DNA of 64,000 nucleotides, taken from Ruegeria atlantica (GTDB lineage: Bacteria > Pseudomonadota > Alphaproteobacteria > Rhodobacterales > Rhodobacteraceae). The translations under genes and the position numbers were made by a program. The DNA lies in the NCBI RefSeq assembly GCF_013032005.1, contig NZ_WQBE01000008.1, positions 124,001 to 188,000 on the forward strand, in the 5' to 3' direction. The notes below the pieces were generated by a model. That model had not been told where the DNA came from, made no database searches, and saw nothing but the letters and a program-made list of their open reading frames with translations. Shown one piece after another: positions 58,801-64,000 of this stretch (position 1 is the first letter of the stretch; each line of letters begins with the position of its first letter).

Positions 58801-60118
58801 CATGAAGCTGGTGATCAAGGACGAACACGGCGAAGAGCGTGCCAGCCACAAGCTGGGCTATGGTTCCAAGCTGTTCGTCAAGGATGGCACCAAAGTGGCC
58901 CGTGGCGACAAGCTGTTCGAGTGGGATCCCTACACCCTGCCGATCATCGCCGAGAAAGCCGGTACTGCGAAATACGTTGACCTCGTTTCGGGCATCGCTG
59001 TCCGCGATGAGACCGACGACGCAACCGGCATGACTCAGAAGATCGTGATCGACTGGCGTGCGGCCCCCAAAGGCAGCGATCTGAAGCCCGAGATCATTCT
59101 GGTCGGTGAAGATGGCGAGCCGGTCCGCAACGATGCGGGCAACCCGGTTCACTATCCGATGTCGGTGGATGCGATCCTGTCGGTCGAAGATGGCCAGCAG
59201 ATCGAAGCCGGTGACGTTGTCGCGCGTATCCCGCGCGAAGGTGCCAAGACCAAGGACATCACCGGTGGTCTGCCGCGTGTGGCCGAACTGTTCGAAGCCC
59301 GACGTCCGAAAGATCACGCGATCATCGCAGAAGCCGATGGTTACGTGCGCTTTGGCCGCGACTACAAGAACAAGCGCCGCATCAGCATCGAACCGGCAGA
59401 TGAGTCGATGGAAACGATCGAGTATATGGTGCCCAAGGGCAAACATATCCCGGTCGCGGAAGGTGACTTTATCCAAAAGGGTGAATACCTGATGGATGGT
59501 AACCCGGCTCCGCATGACATCCTGTCCATCATGGGTGTCGAAGCGCTGGCGGATTACATGATCGACGAGGTGCAGGACGTCTATCGTCTGCAGGGCGTGA
59601 AGATCAACGACAAGCACATCGAGGTCATCGTGCGCCAGATGCTGCAGAAGTGGGAGATCCTGGATTCAGGCGACACCACCCTGTTGAAAGGCGAACATGT
59701 CGACAAGCAGGAGTTTGACGCAGCCAACGAGAAGACCCTCTCGCGCGGTGGCCGTCCGGCTCAGGGCGAACCGATCCTCTTGGGGATCACCAAAGCCTCG
59801 CTGCAGACGCGTTCGTTCATCTCGGCGGCGTCGTTCCAGGAAACCACCCGCGTGCTGACCGAAGCGTCAGTACAGGGCAAAAAGGACAAGCTGGTTGGCC
59901 TGAAAGAGAACGTCATCGTCGGTCGCCTGATCCCTGCCGGTACAGGTGGTGCAACCCAGGCTGTGCGTCAGGTTGCCCAGTCGCGCGACAACGTCGTGAT
60001 CGAAGCCCGCCGGGAAGAGGCCGAAGCGGCCGCTGCCTTGGCTGCCCCGATTGTCGAAGACGACATGGTTGGAGACGAGCTGGACGTTCTGGTGGAAACC
60101 CCGGAAAGCCGCGAGTAA
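55877..60118 (+). CDS. rpoC: DNA-directed RNA polymerase subunit beta'
   Basis: A 1413-residue beta' subunit. The N-terminal zinc site is CLCGKY...CEKCG, the active site is [12 protein letters not shown] (three Asp bind Mg), and a second zinc site is near [16 protein letters not shown]. The alphaproteobacterial insert and C-terminal domain appear full length. A terminator follows. Confidence 0.98.
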   Translation: MNQEITNNPFNPLTPPKVFDEIKVSLASPERILSWSYGEIKKPETINYRTFKPERDGLFCARIFGPIKDYECLCGKYKRMKYRGVVCEKCGVEVTLQKVRRERMGHIELAAPVAHIWFLKSLPSRIGLMLDMTLRDLERVLYFENYVVIEPGLTDLTYGQMLTEEEYMDAQDAYGMDAFTANIGAEAIREMLAQIDLEAEAEQLRADLAEATGELKPKKIIKRLKVVESFLESGNRPEWMVMTVIPVIPPELRPLVPLDGGRFATSDLNDLYRRVINRNNRLKRLIELRAPDIIVRNEKRMLQESVDALFDNGRRGRVITGANKRPLKSLSDMLKGKQGRFRQNLLGKRVDFSGRSVIVTGPELKLHQCGLPKKMALELFKPFIYSRLEAKGLSSTVKQAKKLVEKERPEVWDILDEVIREHPVMLNRAPTLHRLGIQAFEPVLIEGKAIQLHPLVCSAFNADFDGDQMAVHVPLSLEAQLEARVLMMSTNNVLSPANGAPIIVPSQDMILGLYYVTLEREGMPGEGKVFGSIEEVQHALDAGEVHLHSKITARITQIDDEGNEVQKRYETTPGRLRLGALLPMNNKAPFELVNRLLRKKEVQQVIDTVYRYCGQKESVIFCDQIMSMGFKEAFKAGISFGKDDMVIPDDKWGIVDDTRGQVKDFEQQYMDGLITQGEKYNKVVDAWSKCNDRVTEAMMSTISSSDRAEDGSEQEPNSVYMMAHSGARGSVTQMKQLGGMRGLMAKPNGDIIETPIISNFKEGLTVLEYFNSTHGARKGLSDTALKTANSGYLTRRLVDVAQDCIVREIDCGTERAITAEAAVNDGEVVASLAERVLGRVSADDVLRPGTDEVIVAAGQLIDERMADTIDEAGVASMRIRSPLTCESEEGVCATCYGRDLARGTMVNTGEAVGIIAAQSIGEPGTQLTMRTFHIGGVAQGGQQSFQEASQDGVVSFENPQILVNAAGESLVMGRNMKLVIKDEHGEERASHKLGYGSKLFVKDGTKVARGDKLFEWDPYTLPIIAEKAGTAKYVDLVSGIAVRDETDDATGMTQKIVIDWRAAPKGSDLKPEIILVGEDGEPVRNDAGNPVHYPMSVDAILSVEDGQQIEAGDVVARIPREGAKTKDITGGLPRVAELFEARRPKDHAIIAEADGYVRFGRDYKNKRRISIEPADESMETIEYMVPKGKHIPVAEGDFIQKGEYLMDGNPAPHDILSIMGVEALADYMIDEVQDVYRLQGVKINDKHIEVIVRQMLQKWEILDSGDTTLLKGEHVDKQEFDAANEKTLSRGGRPAQGEPILLGITKASLQTRSFISAASFQETTRVLTEASVQGKKDKLVGLKENVIVGRLIPAGTGGATQAVRQVAQSRDNVVIEARREEAEAAAALAAPIVEDDMVGDELDVLVETPESRE

Positions 60119-60141
60119 GCGACTACGATAATCCAAAGATC

Positions 60142-60169
60142 AGGCCTCGCGATTTCGCGGGGCCTTTTT
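60142..60169 (+). terminator. Terminator after rpoC
   Basis: AGGCCTCGCG and CGCGGGGCCT pair (one G-T) around an ATTT loop and are followed by five T. It lies 24 bases past the rpoC stop. Confidence 0.87.
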
Positions 60170-60348
60170 CTTTGGGTGGCCGCTTGTGCCCTTTGCCTTG
60201 ATTGAAGCGCTGACAATGGCAAGGGATGGGTCGCAGACTGTGCGGCTCGGTTCGACGCAAATTAATATGAGCAGATTTATTTTGGAAAAACCCTTTTCAT
60301 GGTATGGTTTTTTACGTCTCACGCACAAATCCACTGGAGATTTGAATT

Positions 60349-61128
60349 ATGAGAGCTGTATTGAAATTGTCTCGTGCATTATCGGTTTTAGGGATTGGCC
60401 TGCTGGCGGCATGCAGTGATTACGCCTATGTCGGGATGCCGCAGGGGCAGCCGTCTCGGGAAGTAAAAATTCCCGATGGTACCACACGGCTTATTCCAGT
60501 TTCCGCTTCGATAGTGGGTCTTGCCTATGACCAGCCGCGGCGGCGGATTTTCCTGCGCAATCTCCCCGGTACACAGTTGCAGGAACTTGATCGAAATGGC
60601 CGCGTTCTACGCACCTTTTCGGCGCAGCGCGTACCGGCCGGTTGCGGAGGGGTTACTCCTGACGACTTCCCGATCAAGGAATGCGGGCTCGCTGTTCGGG
60701 GTGCAGACGGCCATCTTTTCCTGGATCATCCAAACGGTCTGATGATTTCAGAATTGACGCGCGACGGGCAGTTCGTACGCCATATCAGGCTTGCGCAACC
60801 GCAAGGACCGATAGGCGGGCTGGCCTTCGACAAAAATACCGGCACCCTTTACGTGTTGTTTATTCGGAATCGCCTGATTGCCGAGATTGATCTGAACGGC
60901 ACCACCAAAAGGGTCATTCGCCCAACCAACCCCTCGGTTGGTGCGGCATTGCAGATTGAGCGCTTTGGCCTCGGGATCAACGCTGAACGCCGTGAGCTTT
61001 ACGTTGCACTTCAAAACGGCAACCGGCTTGGGGTTTTAAACATGTCCGGAGGGCTGATCGCGACGCATAACCTGAGTGCCGGGGTGACCGTCGAAGGTAT
61101 CGGCGGCGGGCGCGTCTTTGGATTTTGA
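60349..61128 (+). CDS. Putative lipoprotein with beta-propeller-like repeats
   Basis: A 259-residue protein with a lipobox LLAAC (Cys22) and a run of loosely repeated strands such as GLAYDQPRRRIFLRN, GLAFDKNTGTLYVLF and FGLGINAERRELYVAL, each of roughly 60-70 residues. This suggests a propeller similar to NHL or SMP-30 folds. The 230-base upstream gap is AT-richer. No catalytic motif is clear; function unknown. Confidence 0.68.
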   Translation: MRAVLKLSRALSVLGIGLLAACSDYAYVGMPQGQPSREVKIPDGTTRLIPVSASIVGLAYDQPRRRIFLRNLPGTQLQELDRNGRVLRTFSAQRVPAGCGGVTPDDFPIKECGLAVRGADGHLFLDHPNGLMISELTRDGQFVRHIRLAQPQGPIGGLAFDKNTGTLYVLFIRNRLIAEIDLNGTTKRVIRPTNPSVGAALQIERFGLGINAERRELYVALQNGNRLGVLNMSGGLIATHNLSAGVTVEGIGGGRVFGF

Positions 61129-61252
61129 TGGCGATTAGATTGTGTCCGGCAAATTGAGACGTAATTTTCCTGTTCGCCCACTAAGTTGCGTTGACAATAA
61201 GTCGATCGATTGAGCCAATGCAGCAATCGACTTTCGACCGGATTCTTTAACC

Positions 61253-62122
61253 ATGACTCCAAACGTGAAAGGCGCGCTGCTGATGATGGGCAGCATGGCC
61301 GCCTTTACCATCAATGATGCTCTGATCAAGGCGGCAGGTGCCGAGGTGCCGTTGTTTCAGATGGTAGCAATGCGCGGACTTTTGGCGACGGTTTTGGTGT
61401 TTCTGCTGGCGCGTCATCTTGGGGCGTTGCATCTGAATTTCCCGCGTCACGACAAATGGCTGGTGGTGATCCGGTGTCTGGCCGAGCTGTCGGCCACGTT
61501 CTTTTTTCTGACCGCGTTGCTGCATATGCCGCTGGCCAACGTGACCGCAGTGCTGCAGGCCTTGCCGCTGACGGTCACGCTGGGCGCAGTGCTGTTTTTC
61601 CGCGAACAGATCGGGTGGCGACGAGTTCTGGCGATTGTGTTGGGCTTTGCCGGGATGCTGTTGATTGTGCGGCCCGGCCCCGATGGGTTCAGCATATACG
61701 CGATCTATGCCTTGATTGCGGTGGCCTCGGTCACGGCGCGGGATTTGATTACGCGGCGGATGTCGGTGCATGTGCCCTCGCTGGCGGTTACCTTGGCGAC
61801 GTCCCTGACGATTACCGTGTCGGCGGGGATTGCCACGGTGGCAACAGGTTGGGAACCGGTACCGGTCGGTGCTGGTTTGATGGTGGCATCGGCAGCGGTG
61901 TTCGTACTTGGGGGCTATCTTTTCAGCGTCATGGTCATGCGCGTAGGCGAGGTCGGGTTCGTCGCGCCCTTCCGATACTCCAGCCTGATCTGGGCGCTGG
62001 GGCTGGGGTGGCTGATTTTCGGGGAATGGCCGGACACGATTACCATGTTCGGGGCAACGCTGGTCGTTGGCGCAGGGCTGTTCACATTATTCCGCGAACG
62101 TCAGACGCAGCCCGCCGAGTGA
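61253..62122 (+). CDS. EamA/DMT-superfamily transporter
   Basis: A 289-residue membrane protein with ten hydrophobic segments in two EamA repeats (first from about 10, second from about 150). The TINDALIKAAGAEVPLFQM start and GFAGMLLIVRPGP are typical of the RhaT-like group. It moves unknown small metabolites. It overlaps the convergent glycosyltransferase by 22 bases. Confidence 0.85.
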   Translation: MTPNVKGALLMMGSMAAFTINDALIKAAGAEVPLFQMVAMRGLLATVLVFLLARHLGALHLNFPRHDKWLVVIRCLAELSATFFFLTALLHMPLANVTAVLQALPLTVTLGAVLFFREQIGWRRVLAIVLGFAGMLLIVRPGPDGFSIYAIYALIAVASVTARDLITRRMSVHVPSLAVTLATSLTITVSAGIATVATGWEPVPVGAGLMVASAAVFVLGGYLFSVMVMRVGEVGFVAPFRYSSLIWALGLGWLIFGEWPDTITMFGATLVVGAGLFTLFRERQTQPAE

Positions 62123-62913
62123 ACTTGGCGCACAAGGTTCTGATCTATCGCAAAGCGGGCGATGAATTCACCTTCTTGTTCGGGTGTCAGAGGCAACAGC
62201 TCAGTCTTAGTGTCACGCGCATTGCGTGAATCGTTAAACTGGTTGAGCGTGCGCACCCACATCGGCGCGTCAGGATAACTGATGACCGGCATGAAATTCC
62301 CGATCCGGTGATGGGCGAAATTCATAATTGTCTGCTCGCAATTTCCACGCACATGCATCGCAAAGCCTATCCCCAACAGGGGGCGCATAACCTGGGCAGC
62401 CTGAATGCCATCTGTCCCGAATTCGGCCAGAAAGCCCTTGTTATAGTCGATGGCGACCGTTCGGTTGTTCTCCATCAGACCTTTACTCTCGTCGACGGCA
62501 AGGCGCAGACGTTCGACAAAATCCACTGACACGGCATCATCGTCGTCATGGCGGAATTGAACGCAAGGGTCGCTGGGGTCGTTGCGGGCGGCATTCAGAA
62601 TCTCTTTCATCACCTTGCGATGTCGACCCGGAGCGCGGGCGATGATCTGAACCTGGGGCATGCCGGCGGTTAGATCGCGCAATCGATCCAGAGCGGGTTT
62701 GGGAAGGCAATCACCGATCACGATGAGAAACTGAAAATCCTCGTTGGTCTGCTCTCGAATGCAGGGCAGTGTAGTGGTTTCGAACAGGCGAAAGCGTTCT
62801 TCTAGGCGGGCCGGGTTGTAAAGGTGCCGCCGACGTTCTTCGATCGTTTCATGTTCGACCTGAAAGCCGCCATAGGCAGGATAGGAAAAGCGGCACAGGC
62901 CGATGATTTGCAT
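62101..62913 (-). CDS. Glycosyltransferase, putative rhamnosyltransferase family
   Basis: A 270-residue protein with the putative rhamnosyl transferase pattern: IIGLCRFSYPAYGGF start, FLIVIGDCLP, and RHDDDDAVSVDFVERL, whose Asp cluster should bind metal and sugar nucleotide. The sugar and acceptor are unknown. I start at ATG 62913, as the in-frame extension to 63060 lacks family similarity. Convergent overlap with EamA. Confidence 0.75.
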   Translation of the reverse strand: MQIIGLCRFSYPAYGGFQVEHETIEERRRHLYNPARLEERFRLFETTTLPCIREQTNEDFQFLIVIGDCLPKPALDRLRDLTAGMPQVQIIARAPGRHRKVMKEILNAARNDPSDPCVQFRHDDDDAVSVDFVERLRLAVDESKGLMENNRTVAIDYNKGFLAEFGTDGIQAAQVMRPLLGIGFAMHVRGNCEQTIMNFAHHRIGNFMPVISYPDAPMWVRTLNQFNDSRNARDTKTELLPLTPEQEGEFIARFAIDQNLVRQVHSAGCV

Positions 62914-63309
62914 ATTTGATCCGTGGGGCAGCGTGTTGCACAGACTATGCCTTCCCGAAAAGGGTGTCGCAACGGCTGCGGTGCTGGAAATTCCGGAAGG
63001 GGCCTGATATTCCCGCATAAACAGGCCGGTGAGACACCCATACGGGTGCACTGTTGACACTTGCTCCGACTCCCCCTATTACGCGCGCTATCTCGGTACC
63101 GGGGGCCGCCCCATAACCGATTTCAGTAATGGACTGGTCAAGGCCTGAACAATTTTGCAGTTCGCGCCCTCTGATAACCAACCGCGACGTTCACCTCGGA
63201 ATGGGAACGCTCGCGGGTTTTGCGCTTGTGGACGCATAAGTGCAGCAAGTTTAACCGCACGCAACGCGCGTGCATGTCATGTGTGTTGCAAAACGGGGAA
63301 GAAACCGGA
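62914..63309. other. Glycosyltransferase-rpsL gap
   Basis: A 396-base stretch with no supported gene. It holds the rpsL promoter at 63054-63082 and a leader of about 220 bases. In-frame codons upstream of rpsL are not used as starts. Confidence 0.5.
63054..63082 (+). promoter_or_regulatory. Sigma70 promoter of rpsL
   Basis: TTGACA (63054-63059), a 17-base spacer and TATTAC (63077-63082) give a near-consensus promoter. Transcription would start near 63089, leaving a leader of about 220 bases before rpsL. Confidence 0.7.
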
Positions 63310-63681
63310 ATGCCAACTATTCAACAGCTGATCCGCAAACCGCGGCAGCCCAAAATAAAACGCTCGAAGTCCATGCACCTGGAGCAGTGCCCGCAGAAAC
63401 GCGGCGTCTGCACCCGCGTGTACACCACCACACCTAAAAAGCCGAACTCGGCTATGCGTAAGGTTGCCAAGGTGCGCCTGACCAACGGGTTCGAGGTCAT
63501 CTCGTACATCCCCGGTGAAAGCCACAACCTGCAGGAACACTCGGTTGTTCTGATCCGTGGCGGCCGTGTAAAAGACCTTCCCGGTGTGCGTTACCACATC
63601 CTGCGCGGTGTTCTGGATACTCAGGGCGTCAAAGACCGTAAGCAGCGTCGTTCGAAATACGGCGCGAAGCGTCCCAAGTAA
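63310..63681 (+). CDS. rpsL: 30S ribosomal protein S12
   Basis: A 123-residue S12 with [13 protein letters not shown] start, [17 protein letters not shown] and [11 protein letters not shown], with lysines at the streptomycin-sensitive positions (wild-type appearance). ATG 63310 matches all homologues. First gene of the str operon; rpsG follows after 15 bases. Confidence 0.97.
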   Translation: MPTIQQLIRKPRQPKIKRSKSMHLEQCPQKRGVCTRVYTTTPKKPNSAMRKVAKVRLTNGFEVISYIPGESHNLQEHSVVLIRGGRVKDLPGVRYHILRGVLDTQGVKDRKQRRSKYGAKRPK

Positions 63682-63696
63682 GAAGGAGAGGCTGAT

Positions 63697-64000
63697 ATGT
63701 CACGTCGTCACGCCGCCGAAAAACGCGAAGTCCTGCCTGACGCCAAATTTGGCGACAAGGTACTGACCAAATTCATGAACAACCTGATGATCGACGGCAA
63801 GAAGTCGGTCGCAGAGCGCATCGTCTACAACGCGTTTGATCGCGTTGAAGGCAAGATCAAGCGCGCACCGGTCGAAGTGTTCCACGAAGCGCTCGACAAC
63901 ATCAAACCGTCGGTCGAGGTTCGCTCGCGCCGGGTTGGTGGTGCAACCTACCAGGTTCCGGTCGAAGTACGCCCCGAGCGCCGCGAAGCCCTGGCCATCC
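63697..64000 (+). CDS. rpsG: 30S ribosomal protein S7 (truncated by window end)
   Basis: The first 101 codons of S7 (usual length about 156). The start [20 protein letters not shown] and the [21 protein letters not shown] segment are clear. An AGAAGGAGAG site precedes the ATG. It binds 16S rRNA at the 3' major domain. Confidence 0.96.
   Translation, partial: MSRRHAAEKREVLPDAKFGDKVLTKFMNNLMIDGKKSVAERIVYNAFDRVEGKIKRAPVEVFHEALDNIKPSVEVRSRRVGGATYQVPVEVRPERREALAI

Overview
The window looks like chromosome of a marine roseobacter-group alphaproteobacterium (Rhodobacteraceae, perhaps Ruegeria-like). The evidence is GC-rich coding sequence, TauR/Xsc/Pta sulfonate genes, FnrL, a cbb3 oxidase cluster, the DUF1013 regulator TrcR, a membrane-anchored cytochrome c of CycM type, and the order secE-nusG-rplKA-rplJL-rpoBC-rpsLG. 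The genus is inferred from remembered gene order, not from a search. Both ends are cut: a molybdopterin-enzyme start at base 1 and rpsG at base 64000.

Layout. (1) 1-5.6 kb: sulfonate (taurine-type) dissimilation on the minus strand: tauR, xsc, pta, a YeiH-type exporter and the first codons of a probable sulfite-oxidising Mo enzyme, with TauR-like direct repeats before xsc and tauR. (2) 5.7-13.3 kb: an ArsR regulator plus permease, trcR, RNase T2, small unknown genes, then dnaX-ybaB-recR with a hairpin cluster between dnaX and ybaB. (3) 13.4-21.4 kb: a phosphatase, a cobalamin riboswitch driving one Cys-rich orphan gene, a hydrolase, the 4.5S SRP RNA, a CpdB-like nucleotidase, nudC, SRPBCC and GNAT proteins, pheA, and a membrane cytochrome c. 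(4) 21.5-29.7 kb: a yejABEF-type peptide ABC importer, a DUF995-like protein and an aberrant EF-G paralogue. (5) 29.9-42.5 kb: a low-oxygen respiration region: hemN, fnrL, a universal stress protein, ccoNOQP, a small ORF plus LysR gene, then ccoGHIS, with three FNR-type boxes. (6) 42.5-64 kb: secE, nusG, rplK, rplA, rplJ, rplL, rpoB, rpoC, rpsL and rpsG, interrupted by minus-strand accessory genes (two paralogous exported proteins, a sulfotransferase, a Hint-domain protein, an APH-like kinase) and, before rpsL, by a lipoprotein, an EamA transporter and a glycosyltransferase.

How the parts work together. Xsc turns sulfoacetaldehyde into acetyl phosphate and sulfite; Pta makes acetyl-CoA; the Mo enzyme and exporter would dispose of sulfite and sulfate. 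FnrL would switch on hemN and the cbb3 oxidase when oxygen falls, and CcoGHIS load copper and assemble that oxidase. The last third is the transcription and translation core.

I saw no tRNA, rRNA, CRISPR array, insertion sequence or prophage. The most unusual items are the cobalamin-riboswitch orphan, the EF-G paralogue lacking the catalytic His and most of switch I, the long hairpin cluster in the dnaX-ybaB gap, and the paralogous pair inserted after nusG.
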